A DNA stretch of 64,000 nucleotides from Ptychodera flava (GCF_041260155.1 NC_091935.1:2014001-2078000); one strand, 5' to 3'; counted from the first letter of the stretch, positions 26,701 to 36,089 are shown. The notes: a model not told the origin generated them from the sequence alone. Translations and numbers: made by a program.

Positions 26701-29700
26701 CACCTGTTCCAATTTTGCCACAGTTACCATGGAAAGAGAAAATCTAACCAATCACAGACTTTAAGCGGGTGGCCGCTTTTTAAAAACAGCGCCCTCAAAT
26801 GGAAATTTTGAATACCAAGGAACGCCCCTTTGACCATATATGGGCATATTTAGATACAGGTGACTGTATACCTTTAATACGAAGTAATTGTATCTCTGTG
26901 ACGTAGGGAACCAGAGACGTGTATATATATTGATATGGCATAAGTTTTACTATGTCGCGCAGGCGTCAACATTCACCACCGCCAATTTTGCCATTTGAGT
27001 ACATTAACTATACTCAAACATGCAAGTTTATGGTACGGAAAGCACCTGGTGTCTCAACTACAGTGAGCGAGCCTGGTGGCCGATGCAAGAACAACCACAG
27101 TAAAAAATGTTAACCAAGGAAGGTGATGCAAAACAAAACATTAAGTACTCTGTTCGCCATGTGGTGGTTGATACTCCCTCCACCGCAGACAAATTAATCA
27201 TGTGACCTCTGGGCGCCCTCCTTTACCCCTTACGACGGCCATTAAGTGTTAATCGTTGATACACAGTGATTAATTGAGGGGCTTGGTGATTTTACGCGAT
27301 CCATGCTATTTACCGCATTTTTATGTATGGCCATTTTCTGATGTTTGTAATTTTGGACGGCTTCAATTACGATTTCATTTGTGAATTTTGGCAGGCGAAG
27401 TATTGTGTGGCGATTACTTTCTACAAATGAGTAGAGTTACAAAGCATTAATTAGTTTTGTCTGATAATTACACCCAACACTTATACACAACCACAAAGTA
27501 CAAGACAACTGTCTGGCGGTAAATAAGGAAGTACTTTATTAAGACTCCACCAAAACAAGAAAAACAGCAGTGACAAACCACAGTGCAAGCCACTACTGAG
27601 AGAACGATGAAATTCCATACAAGTAAATAAGTGAAGCTGCTGCTCAAAGGTCACGTGATTACATGCGTTACAACTAGTCAAAATAAAAGGGAGTGGTGGG
27701 TGGGAGCAAAACAGGATGCACACAAAACGAGTTCCCCGCAGAACGGAAACAGGCAGAATGGCAAACTAGAACACTTAAGGTGTCACTAGAGGGCTCCCTA
27801 TCGTGGGATGTAATTAACCAAAATGACACATTTTTATGCAAATTACACCCAACACTTATACACAACCACAAAGTACAAGACAACTGTCTGGCGGTAAATA
27901 AGGAAGTACTTTATTAAGACTCCACCAAGGAAAAGATACCGCCAGAGAGTTGAAAATATAAATAAATAAATAAATAAATAAAAGGAAAGGAAAGAAAGAA
28001 AGAAGTAAAAAAAAAAATAAAGTGACGTGGTATTGTAACGGAAGGAATATCAGTGAGCAGTCCAAATACAAGGTGAAATAAAACACTTGACAAGTACAAA
28101 ACAACTGGCCAAAACATGCCGTTGTTAAACAGACAAGTAAAAATGCAACTCTTAAAACATTGTAACAATAAAATTACATCAAGCCTTCAAATAGGCAAGG
28201 CAAGAACTTTAACAAAGAAAATAATCCACTGAGTTTGTTCAATACTGTGGACGGACAAACTGCTTAAATATAGAATGCAGAAAAAGTCATAACACTACTG
28301 GCATGAGAAACAAAAGCCAGCAAAAGGCAGCCTAAACGAGGCAGTTGGAAAACTAATACAGGTGATATGAAAACGCAGTAAATTGAAAAACTGCTTAACT
28401 ATAAACAATGTGGCAGGCGAAAGCTGTGCCACTGATGTATTTGACTGGTGTAAGAACCAGGTAATTGCAAGAAGCTAATGGAATGTATAATTACGCAAGG
28501 AGCCAGTCCAATTTAACAAGATTAAGACTGGCCCTAGGACTATATTAATCCAAATAGCCAGTGAAGTGCGTGCCTATGTGATTGGAGACTCTTGCTAAGT
28601 AAGGTAATTACTGCTGACTAGCCAGGTTAACCATACGCTGTGACACTGACAAACGTGTGGCTAAAGGTATCTTGATATACCTCTCAAAAGAGTCTGAACG
28701 CCAATCGCCATGCAACTTGATTAGATCTGTGGGAACTCCAGCAGCATGAGCTAGGGTAGCTCCACCTCTACGTAAACTGTGAACTGAATAGACATGCTTG
28801 TCTTTTCCCATGCCCTCTACTAGCTTATTGAGAGCGGCTGAAAGTGAAAACTGTGTTAACGAAATGTATTTCCCGTTCTTGGGATAGATAAACGCTGGCA
28901 TACTCCCTGTAGCAGGAATGAGAGAGAGCATGCGTTTAAATGCCGACACTGGGCAAAGTGGGCTACCGGGCATGGCCGCAAGAGGAATAATTAATGTGCG
29001 CTCGTGACACTGCATTGTCTTGGACCAACGCACCGCAATCATGACAAATTCATCTCTGACCACAATGTCTCGCCTGCAAAGTTGACGGTTGTGGTCGAAA
29101 GAGTGACGAGAGGAGGGAACTAAATTAGACTTCCTGAGAAACGTGAAGAAGCCTGTCAAAATGGCACACCAAACAACCAACTGAAATGTGTTGGAAAAGT
29201 CAATGAGCAATGACATGTCCTTAAGTAAAGGTATGGTGAAAGGTAACTTCTGCACAGGAGTGTGAACACTCTCCTTTTTTAAGCCTGCTAATGTTAATTT
29301 TAAGCCAGGCTCTGGAATGCTTCCACTGAGTAGCCGGTAAGAGTGTGGAGTGTTTTGACTCCGGAAATATAATTGGCGATAGAAGCAGGACTGCGGAAAG
29401 ATCTGCTAAGAAACTGTGCATACAAAGACAGTACTGCTGATGTGGCAGGAAGCGCCTGTAATGCATAATGTGTAGTAAAACAAAAATAGGCGTGAAATTG
29501 GGACTGTAAATTCCGACGTGTTCCTGGACGGAATGCAGCCAAACGGGATTTCCTGACCTCTTGACGTAGTAAATCCAGGTCATGCTGTGTATCTGCGATT
29601 ACAATTAAAAAAGATTGTCAATAATGAACATATTAGTGGGCACTTCAACATTGGTTAGGTGTCTGCCCTCTGTTAAACTTGCGAATGTTTCACTGTATGT

Positions 29701-32700
29701 GTTGGCCAAATGCCAGCGTGATAAACAATCTGCTAATTGGTTACTAGAACCAGGTAGGTGCTCCGCCTTTAATTCAAACTCGTGCACTGCTGCAATTAAC
29801 CAAAGCTCACGTGCAGCAGACATAAGAAAAGCATCTCTACCTCTACCAGAGTTCAACACTTGGACTGTGCTAATATTGTCACTGTAAAGTAATATGCGCT
29901 GGCCCTGCCAGCTGTGACCCCAGAGACGCGCTGCGACAACTACTGAAAGCATCTCAAGGCAGTGTATGGGATGCTGTTGCCTCAAGATAAAGTCTGGGAA
30001 GGGAGCGTGAAAATACTGTGCTCCAGCAATTCCACCACATCCTGAAATACACGCGTCGGTGCAGAAGATACTGTTAGGGGTGGACCAGCCACTATCAGGT
30101 ATTATTGACACACCGTTATATTGCCTAATAAAGGTAACCACCAGTGTACGTCCTTGTGAAATTGAGCAGACAAGTAAACATGATGATGCAATGCTTTCAC
30201 AGTGCGGAGGGTGTCCAGCATACGACTAATAAATAAACGACCTGTTCTAACACAGCTGGAAACAAAAGACAATTTGCCAATAAGCACCTGCAGTTCACGC
30301 TTAGTGGCCTTTTTCTTATGCAACCATGTTTTCAATAAACCTAACAGTTCCGTCAATCTATCCTCTGTCACCTCTAGTGTCATGGTAACAGTGTTAACTT
30401 GAATACCTATGAAGGAAAGACATGTAGTAGGTAAAACCGCCTTAGCTATGGCTTCCTCCACTCCTAATTCACTGAGAAGAGAACGCAAGGCAAGAAATGC
30501 TGTATGTGAGAGTGATGGTTTTTCCGCCCCACAAAAGTCATCTAAAAAATTGACTGCTCGAAAACCAAGCTCACTGTACATCAAATGATCGCGCTAGTGG
30601 TAGCTTGGCATGCAAGTGCGGCTGAGCGAAGCCCAAAGGAAGTCTTAGATCAATAAACAGAGATCCACGCCAGGTATAGCACAATAAATGAAAGTCGTGT
30701 GGATCCACTGGTAGCTGCCTATAAGCCCGACGCAGGTCAAGCTTAAACAGATGACACCCGGGACCCAATTCTTTGATCAAAGAACATAATGCATCGATAT
30801 TTGGATAACTGAGATGAAAATGCTGATCTAAAAATGTAGCTGCTGGAATACCTGAATTAACAGAGGTAAGTGCCGGAAAACTTAGGTCCATAACTATGCG
30901 ACGCGCAGCAGAGTCTTTCTTAGGTACGGAGGAAATTGGTGAAGTCGCAATGGGCACTGCCAGCGGATTGTCTGCAAATGGTCCTGCTGTTGCGCCAAAG
31001 CCCACTTCAGAACATATAAATGCATCTACATGCTGAGCAAAACGCAGTGCTGAAATATGGTTGCGCTTACTAGAAACTGGAAAAACGCTATGCGTATAGC
31101 CAACAGGCCATCCAAACTCAAGAAAATCTACTATAACACTACAATCAAGGTTCTGTAGCCGAGCCCGCCACGCTGGTATGTTGAGAGACGAAGGTACTGG
31201 AATGCGCAAACCAGCAAAATTAGGCATCCCTGAATTAAAAACTGCTAAGTGAGTATTGACCAACCACTCCTGTGAAACAGAAGGAGTAGGCGGCCATGAA
31301 GAAATGCATGGTGCTCATCCATCAGGTATATGCGGAAACCGTACCGACAAACTTATTCCTGGTGGCTGTAGAAAGGTACCATAAGTGAAAGCGTATGCGC
31401 CATTCAAAGCTTGTAGCAGTGTGAGGAAAGAGAAATGTGAACTGAAGTTACTTGCGCGCTCGGAAACGCTGCGTACCTTTAACAATGGCTGACTACACGC
31501 AACTGAATTAGAAAGCGCATGACTGATATTAGTACCATGACTAGCTGGCTGCTGATAGGCCAACTGCTGTACAAAATTACAAGGTGTACCTGACACCTCT
31601 GAAATACAAAGTTGAACAGATGACTGAAATACATCTGTATTCTCACTATCGAAGTTAACTGAATAAAAAGAGAGATCGGGAAACCCTGACTTAGAAACGG
31701 GTACAAAGTCTGAGAAAACAGAAGGCAAATGCTGTGGGCAATCGGCCCCGGTAACTTGGTCAGAAGGGGATCCGTGTGGTGAATGAAACTCAAAAAGTGG
31801 CCCTTCTGATTGGGGAAAACCACCAGGACCCCCTGAAACGGACTGTCACTCTTTGATAGTGGCTTTAGTTTGCTTCTGCTCCCTGTACTCTTTGTCATTG
31901 TACGGACAATCAGTGGCGGCATGCCGCTTGTCCTGGTGCCTATATTTCAAACAAGCAGAACACACATGTTTTTCCAAGGCGCCATCAACCATATGGTCTT
32001 CAGCCTGATTACATTTGTGACTTTGAAAAGCTAAGCAATATCTAGGACGACGCGATCTCCTGAGTTTACCACTAGGTTGAGTTACACTGGGTGGGGGTGG
32101 ATTACGAATGATCTGGTATGAACATTGTCAAAACTATCTCCCCACTCCAACAAACCCTGCTCTAAATATTGTAAAACAATCGAATGATATTTGCGGACTC
32201 TATCCCATGGATACAACTGCGCATCGGTCACTATATTCTGCAAATGACTCAGTCTATGACCGGCAGGTTCAGAGTCAAGTTTCATGCTCAAAATGATTTC
32301 CAGCTCGCCAGAAACCAACTGTGCTAGAGTCATATCGTCATACTTCAAAGCATCTGGCTTGTTAGGGTTTGGATCCCTGATGAACTCGTGAGGCCAAGGC
32401 ACATATTTCTTTACTCTATCGGTAGGCTTTCTTTTTGCGCCACTCTTGATCCGTTTACCTTTAGAGATGGTCACAGAAGACACGTTGTCTGCCATGCTAG
32501 TGCTACCACGATGTCCGACCGTTTTCTTTGCCGACCGGTGAATGTCGATGTCTCTATCCTCACTGTCTGAACTATCACTGGTATTTTCGGTGTCGTCCGT
32601 CGAAGAACTAGTTGAATCAACCGTCAAAAGCCGCTCCACTGACTCCTGTAAATGTCTGTCACGTCTAAGATCGGTTAACGTTTTCCCTCGTCCTCGTCTG

Positions 32701-33849
32701 TTATCAGGTTTCGCGCCATATTTCTTTCATGGCGGACTGTGACGTCACCACTCTTCTCTTGTACCATCCTCATCACATTCGCAATTGAGTGGAAATGTCG
32801 CTAACCTGATTAGTAACTGCTTCTAACTGTTTCTGAACTCTACTGCTTGCCCACGGGCGTGAGGTCGACTTCTTATTTTCGGATGCCACCTTGAAAACTG
32901 TCCTTGGTCTTGCACCGAGTGCAAGCGGCTCGCCAGTTCCTTGCCCTTGATTGCTGGTGGCGGGAACAGGGTCGACCTCGTGTTGTGTCGTGTGCTTTAC
33001 TTCAGGTACTTCTGAACCTCATGAACGTCGGATGTTGCTTCTGCCATGTTGATATGGAAAGGAACTACCGATCGGAATATTGGCAACGAAGAAGACTCAG
33101 ACTTAGGACTGTCAGTATGAAAGGAAAAGACAGCAAAACAGGATGCACACAAAACGAGTTCCCGCAGAACGGAAACAGGCAGAATGGCAAACTAGAACAC
33201 TTAAGGTGTCACTAGAGGGCTCCCTATCGTGGGATGTAATTAACCAAAATGACACATTTTATGATAATGACGATTTGTCACATAGTCACCGTACACACAC
33301 ATAACTAAATTTAGGTCTCGCATTGTATATCTGACTATATAACCGCTCACAAAAGAAGGGATTGCTTTCAAGTTCAATCACGGATAAACCACACATGGCT
33401 AGAGCGCAACACTGAACGACGTGGAGTGCCGTTGCCCAGAGTGTATTAAGACTGTCTTTTTTGTCGAACCCAAATATTAGCCATATTCTGCCATGTTCCA
33501 GATGACGGCGGTGGTGTGATTGGAAAACTGAATGTTCGGTTGTCGGATCGGGAGCTTTGCAACCTCGAGATTAGAGATACGAGTATCAATCCTTTGCAAA
33601 GTAGGTCAGCAGCAATCATATTTGTCTGGTCAGTCTGTTTAGTGCACATGGGTTATGACCTGGGTCAGTTTACAATGATAGTTGCTACACGTCTGTGGCA
33701 TATTGTGGACATCAAATGATTAAAACAATAAGTTAATAACGACTTTGCCTTACTAGTGCATCTCTTTGGAGTAACATTTCTGATAGACCACGTCCAATTC
33801 CACGAGCAGCACCGGTAATCAAGGATACGCTGTGTTGGACGACTGTCAT
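11513..33849 (-). CDS. HPGD-like: 15-hydroxyprostaglandin dehydrogenase-like short-chain dehydrogenase (7 exons, complete)
   Basis: Seven exons with canonical GT/AG sites and consistent phases join into 285 codons plus a stop (human HPGD has 266 residues). The product is a classical SDR: the cofactor motif TGAARGIG is at residues 12-19, Asp38 ends beta-2 and favours NAD over NADP, CDV is at 65-67, NNAA at 92-95, the Asn tetrad residue at 109, Ser140, and YTATK with Tyr153 and Lys157. These positions track human Ser138, Tyr151 and Lys155 almost exactly. HPGD oxidises the 15-hydroxyl of prostaglandins and related lipids in the cytosol; paralogs may use other hydroxylated lipids, so the substrate is not certain. 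One oddity is that the Pro of the usual CPG motif after the active site is Val (CVG, 184-186). The C-terminal segment after about residue 195 is divergent and longer than in the human enzyme. Introns 1 and 2 are packed with mobile elements and satellites. Confidence 0.88.
11779..11925. repeat. GATA and CAGA microsatellites
   Basis: GATA repeats (about 11779-11830) are followed by CAGA repeats (about 11850-11920). They lie in intron 6 of the HPGD-like gene. Confidence 0.95.
12013..12158 (-). CDS. HPGD-like exon 6
   Basis: The exon is 146 nt. It begins EEQLMKDNGISI, corresponding to human LAANLMNSGVRL, and carries the variant CVGKVNTDM in place of CPGFVNTAI. The donor is GTAAGT in phase 2. Confidence 0.82.
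12185..12252. repeat. CA/TG microsatellite with mirrored halves
   Basis: Interrupted CACA runs turn into TGTG runs at about 12236, giving a short imperfect inverted repeat. It lies in intron 5 of the HPGD-like gene. Confidence 0.85.
13190..13915 (-). pseudogene. LINE endonuclease relic (CR1/L2-like)
   Basis: Read on the - strand in shifting frames, this stretch gives an apurinic endonuclease domain. It includes LPTVVLANVRSLHSKTDEL near 13900, an AFTETWLN segment near 13780, PKFILCDFNHC near 13460, and IDLCFG with PPIG*SDHN near 13330. These are the metal-binding and catalytic blocks of CR1/L2-group non-LTR retrotransposons. Frames change several times and stops interrupt it, including one just before SDHN. 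No reverse-transcriptase domain follows to the left, so this is a truncated dead copy in intron 5 of the HPGD-like gene, same strand. Confidence 0.72.
14631..14710 (-). repeat. tRNA-like SINE segment, copy 1
   Basis: On the - strand the segment contains GGGTTCGAGTCCCGG, a good B-box, and upstream GTCGAGCGGTTTGTCTG, which resembles an A-box. An identical 80-bp copy lies at 14956-15035. It is better read as a tRNA-derived SINE head than as a functional tRNA. Confidence 0.6.
14956..15035 (-). repeat. tRNA-like SINE segment, copy 2
   Basis: This segment is identical over 80 bp to 14631-14710, 325 bp away. The 245 bp between them have no counterpart after copy 2. Perfect identity implies a recent duplication. 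Confidence 0.65.
16359..16435 (-). CDS. HPGD-like exon 5
   Basis: The exon is 77 nt and encodes the active-site segment YTATKHGVVGFSRSAA, with the YxxxK pair. The acceptor is ATTCAAG and the donor GTAAGT in phase 0. Confidence 0.9.
16990..17484. mobile_element. 495-bp MITE with 15-bp TIRs and 6-bp target duplication
   Basis: The ends are CAGGTGCAGCCAACG and its exact reverse complement, flanked on both sides by AGACTA. The interior is made of diverged CCCTCCCC-rich subrepeats. The CAG...CTG ends resemble hAT-like or related cut-and-paste elements, but the class is not proven. It lies in intron 4 of the HPGD-like gene. Confidence 0.78.
18332..18428 (-). CDS. HPGD-like exon 4
   Basis: The exon is 97 nt and encodes STYMAVEYM, a Gly/His loop and GGVIINVSS with the catalytic Ser. 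The acceptor (GCAAAAG) is weak but restores the phase exactly. The donor is GTAAGA in phase 1. Confidence 0.8.
18635..18741 (-). CDS. HPGD-like exon 3
   Basis: The exon is 107 nt with acceptor GACGTTTCAG and donor GTATGT in phase 0. It encodes FGRLDIVCNNAA and ends in VNL, matching the human NNAG and INL region. Confidence 0.88.
18875..19415 (+). repeat. Dispersed repeat copy 2, related to 10488-11060
   Basis: The copy shares with 10488-11060 the block CGCTCTCGATACATTAGCGT, GGCGCCACGAAATAC, ATGTTCTATTGTATTTCAA and the GCCATGGTTCCGTA end. It carries a TATA-like TGTATAAATCG and an AATAAA near its right end, so it may be an old solo LTR. It lies in intron 2 of the HPGD-like gene. Confidence 0.55.
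19690..20775. repeat. 33-bp minisatellite, about 33 copies, with 462-bp higher-order period
   Basis: The unit is GCAGCATCCACTACATTGCA plus CAGGATGAGGTAC, 33 bp. Two main variants (GAGGTACGCAG and GAGGCACCAAG) alternate irregularly. A block of variant units starting with GATGATGTACCC near 20127 recurs exactly 462 bp later near 20589, so 14 units were duplicated together. Degenerate units continue to about 20970. Because 33 is a multiple of three and the unit lacks stops in several frames, very long open frames run on both strands; I do not regard them as genes. It is in intron 2 of the HPGD-like gene. Confidence 0.95.
22018..22165. repeat. Tandem repeat, three diverged copies of about 59 bp
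   Basis: Each copy runs from AGGGGCC or AGGGGACC through CTATTGGTTTCGT. It lies in intron 2 of the HPGD-like gene. Confidence 0.75.
22320..22960. repeat. Satellite-like region with a 62-bp tandem core
   Basis: A 62-bp unit (CATCACTGGTGTGTGAACAG and onward) is repeated three times at about 22507-22690 with few changes. Diverged versions of the same TTTACTCATATCATCA motif flank it on both sides. It is in intron 2 of the HPGD-like gene, just 3' of the 33-bp array. Confidence 0.8.
23114..23149. repeat. AAAT microsatellite
   Basis: About nine AAAT units lie next to the donor of HPGD-like exon 2. Confidence 0.95.
23162..23288 (-). CDS. HPGD-like exon 2
   Basis: The exon is 127 nt with acceptor TGCCTTGCAG and donor GTATGT in phase 1. 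It encodes beta-2 with the NAD-selecting Asp (SIIDIDKEAG) and the LFVECDV strand. Confidence 0.88.
23680..23725. repeat. GA microsatellite
   Basis: This is an uninterrupted GA run of about 23 units in intron 1 of the HPGD-like gene. Confidence 0.95.
24140..25030 (+). mobile_element. Penelope-like reverse-transcriptase element, broken fossil
   Basis: Several short open stretches on the + strand match, in order, the reverse-transcriptase region and C-terminal segment seen in the copy at 44340-45060. The non-coding tail of the two copies is also shared. The element is broken in several places and truncated, so it is old and inactive. It lies in intron 1 of the HPGD-like gene, opposite to the gene's strand. 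The Penelope-like assignment is from memory of such proteins; another non-LTR class is possible. Confidence 0.65.
25031..26685. other. HPGD-like intron 1 segment with no recognised feature
   Basis: This is AT-rich intronic sequence with no coding similarity, TIR or tandem array that I could recognise. The first few hundred bases may be further tail of the Penelope-like fossil. Confidence 0.4.
26686..26877. mobile_element. 192-bp MITE with 22-bp TIRs
   Basis: The left end TTAAAGGTATACCGTCACCT and the inverted right end differ at about one position over 22 bp. The interior is non-coding. It lies in intron 1 of the HPGD-like gene. Confidence 0.8.
27705..27838 (-). repeat. Ngaro A2 repeat
   Basis: This stretch of about 134 bp is nearly identical to 33132-33263 (A1) at the other end of the element. 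Confidence 0.85.
27841..27928 (-). repeat. Ngaro B1 repeat
   Basis: This 88-bp stretch is essentially identical to 27466-27553 (B2). It directly abuts the A2 repeat, as expected for the split direct repeats of this family. Confidence 0.85.
28608..29583 (-). pseudogene. Tyrosine recombinase region of the Ngaro-type fossil
   Basis: The C-terminal part shows the HSLRRGGAT block, the HGDW block and a downstream Tyr in an ERYIKIP context, as in tyrosine recombinases of DIRS-order retroelements. It is treated as a fossil. Confidence 0.8.
29605..31263 (-). pseudogene. Reverse transcriptase-RNase H region of the Ngaro-type fossil
   Basis: Protein-level blocks typical of DIRS/Ngaro reverse transcriptase (a LDLRRAYRQL segment) are followed by an RNase H-like segment (FCTDACISGCGG and LYSDN). 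It appears interrupted and is treated as a fossil. Confidence 0.75.
32082..32700 (-). pseudogene. Gag-like region of the Ngaro-type fossil
   Basis: It begins with an acidic Ser/Asp-rich stretch, followed by a basic patch and a conserved-looking PWPHEF segment. It is the first coding part of the element. A Cys/His-rich stretch lies just after it, near 31.9-32.0 kb. It is treated as a fossil. Confidence 0.6.
33132..33263 (-). repeat. Ngaro A1 repeat
   Basis: This is the 5' terminal repeat of the element, matching A2 at 27705-27838. Confidence 0.85.
33754..33849 (-). CDS. HPGD-like exon 1
   Basis: The exon carries 32 codons from ATG, including the Rossmann glycine motif TGAARGIG, and ends at a GTAAGG donor in phase 0. 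The start is chosen because it places the glycine motif 11 residues in, close to human HPGD. An upstream in-frame Met would add 30 residues with no similarity. Confidence 0.85.
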
Positions 33850-34189
33850 CTTGTTATCGAAGGGTCGGCAGTTTGACATCAAGAACACTCTGGAAATGGG
33901 GGTTACCCACAATGCTGCTTGATTTGTGCACTCGGGCATTATTGGCTAAAGGCTAAGTCAATTGTATTCAATTCTTACAATTTTCAAAATTATTTGATAA
34001 AGTTATGCTCCAAAATTATTAACCAATTCTAAGATTGAAGTTTATTATTGAATTATAAGCCATTTTTGCAGGTGCTGCGAATTTCACACTTTTTGTCGTG
34101 AATTACATTATTGATTTATATTTTATTGCAATGTGTTATTATTATTGTTTACATTGTTATTCAGTCATTTCCTGTTCAAACCAGTTGTG

Positions 34190-34480
34190 TTCTAGTATTA
34201 CACGCGTTCCTGTGGGAAACTGACACAAACTTTATGGACCAGGCCATTCTAGCCAATCACAACGCAGCCCGCTAAAATTGTTTTGTCCTACCGAGCCTAT
34301 AGCATATAAGCACGCATGCCATGTATTTTTGGGCACTGTGAGCGTGAGCGAGAGAGCACATGTAAGTCATGTCACAGTACTGTAGTCAATAAACGTGCGT
34401 TCCCAGTTACAGTTCAGCCAAGTGTCATTGTCTTGTATCGTCACCCACTCATTGCTGTGAAACGAACCCCCTTCCATTGT
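34190..34480 (+). repeat. Possible solo LTR remnant
   Basis: A TATA-like site (GCATATAAGC near 34300) and CAATAAACG near 34389 are spaced as in a short LTR. Ends and target duplication could not be fixed. It is a non-coding fossil if real. Confidence 0.35.
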
Positions 34481-34599
34481 GGCTCACCCACACTTTTCAA
34501 AGAAAATTATCAGCATCTGAGATGGTCTCATCATACCTCCCGTCAGGCATGTAAATGTACATTAAAATCAATACCCTTTCTTTACTGACACAGATGCAA

Positions 34600-34830
34600 C
34601 TTATTTCGTTATTTGCCCACGTGTGAACACGTGGGCATATGTCGCAGCGATGTCTGTCTGTCTGTGTGTCTGTCTGTCTGTTGGTCCATTTTCTCAAAAA
34701 CGGCTGAACGTATTTCAGTCAAATTTGGTAGACATCTTCAGAATTCAAATGGCTAGAACTGAAAAGGTTTTGGTGGGCGTGGCTTGGATATTAATGAAGT
34801 TATGAAAGTTTTAATTTTTCTGTTACGCCG
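34600..34830 (+). repeat. Dispersed repeat with a hairpin head and TCTG microsatellite
   Basis: The stretch opens with an inverted repeat (CCCACGTGTGAACACGTGGG, 34617-34636), continues with GCATATGTCGCAGCGATG and a CTGT run, then a conserved-looking block with TTTTCTCAAAAACGGCTGAA. The design resembles that of the 38371 repeat (hairpin head, microsatellite, then body), which suggests related non-autonomous elements. Confidence 0.5.
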
Positions 34831-35094
34831 CGTATGACAAGTGAAAACAATCGACTGTTTGAGGGCGCTGTGAAATGTGCTTGTCCAGGTTGGCTACAGC
34901 TGCAGCTGGATAGCTCTGGTTTCAACCACGGTCCCTCCGTGTTTCAACCTCGTATTGAACATTAAAAATATGATATTTTATTACTCATTCAACTCACTAT
35001 TCAAGATAAAATATCGTTTAGCAAATTAGCTTTATCCTTGGTAATTGATTGTTTCCCTCGCTGCTCGATCGCCAGAAATGAGTACATACGTTCT

Positions 35095-35697
35095 TAGCCC
35101 TGCGTACGATGCTGTGTGTTCCGCTACAGCTAATAGCCCCGCTCACCACAGCCCTGCAAAGGCCCGTACGTAGAGTTGGTGACTTCAAATCCATTTTTGG
35201 ACTTGACGTAAAAAGCCAAATTACTGCCGAAATTCAGCGTTCTTGGGCCCAAGTCATATCCCTGCCTACCTCAGCTACTCGATCGCTTCCAAAAATGCCA
35301 GTCTTTTATTCTTTTTTCTAAATAACCGTCGATGTCGGCAACTCTCTCGCTAGCCCTGCGTACGTACGCAGTGTACGCTGTGCATTCCCTGTGTGCGTTC
35401 CTAACACACAGCGTACACTGCGTACGTACGCAGGGCTAGCGAGAGAGTTGCCGACATCGACGGTTATTTACGAAAAAAGAATAAAAGACTGGCATTTTGG
35501 AAGCGATCGAGTAGCTGAGGTAGGCAGGGATACGACTTGGGCCCAAGAACGCTGAATTTCGGCAGTAATTTGGCTTTTTACGTCAAGTCCAAAAATGGAT
35601 TTGAAGTCACCAACTCTACGTACGGGTCTTTGCAGGGCTGTGGTGAGCGGGGCTATTATTAGCTGTAGCGGAACACACAGCATCGTACGCAGGGCTA
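35095..35697. mobile_element. 603-bp near-perfect palindromic foldback element with 9-bp target duplication
   Basis: The arms at 35095-35382 and 35407-35697 are reverse complements with only a handful of differences over about 288 bp, around a 24-bp loop. The outer ends read TAGCCCTGCGTACG. ATACGTTCT flanks it on both sides (35086-35094 and 35698-35706). Long TIRs and a 9-bp duplication fit a non-autonomous Mutator-like (MULE) foldback. The inner end of each arm repeats the TAGCCCTGCGTACG motif. No protein is encoded; mirrored short frames in the two arms are shadows. Confidence 0.9.
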
Positions 35698-35971
35698 ATA
35701 CGTTCTCTACCTAGCCTCATGGCATGGAAGTGCTGATGAATAATATTACTTTGGGTCAAAGGTATTGAAGTGTCCAATCAGGTTCGTGCACAGAGTCCAA
35801 GGCCATGACCTACTTCATGTACTTCTGCACTGTTTTGATTTTGCTTCGCCAAGAAACGTATTCGTCATTGTCCATAGAAGTATGTTTGCTCTCCTTTGAG
35901 GTTGTTTGTGAAACAAATTCCGGGATAGGCCTTGGAATGCATACGATCGGCATCGCGGCAGTGCATGTAGC

Positions 35972-36089
35972 TAGCCCTACGAGTTGGCGAGAGTGTCCGC
36001 TTTGGCTACGCCGCCCTCCACCCTCCGGCAGGCGGCGTAGCCCCCGGCGTAGCCAAAGCCGGACACTGTCGCCATACTCATAGGGCTAC
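35972..36089. mobile_element. 118-bp foldback element with 9-bp target duplication
   Basis: This is an imperfect GC-rich palindrome starting TAGCCCTACGAG and ending in its inverse, with internal inverted blocks around GGCTACGCC. GCATGTAGC flanks both sides (35963-35971 and 36090-36098). The end motif and duplication length match the 603-bp element 275 bp away, so both probably belong to one superfamily. Confidence 0.82.

Larger units (their letters stand above)
27466..33263 (-). mobile_element. Ngaro-type tyrosine-recombinase retrotransposon fossil with split direct repeats
   Basis: This 5.8-kb element lies in intron 1 of the HPGD-like gene, same strand. In its own direction it reads: A1 repeat (33263-33132), gag-like region with a Cys/His cluster, reverse transcriptase and RNase H (about 31.3-29.6 kb), tyrosine recombinase (about 29.3-28.6 kb), B1 (27928-27841), A2 (27838-27705), B2 (27553-27466). 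The A1-body-B1-A2-B2 order is the hallmark of Ngaro elements within the DIRS order. The copy looks broken, with a few interruptions of its frames, but the A and B pairs are nearly identical, so the insertion appears fairly young. No methyltransferase domain of the DIRS type was seen. Confidence 0.85.

Noticed and set aside
35109-35683. Two near-identical 70-codon frames on opposite strands
   Set aside because: They are mirror readings of the two arms of the 603-bp palindrome.
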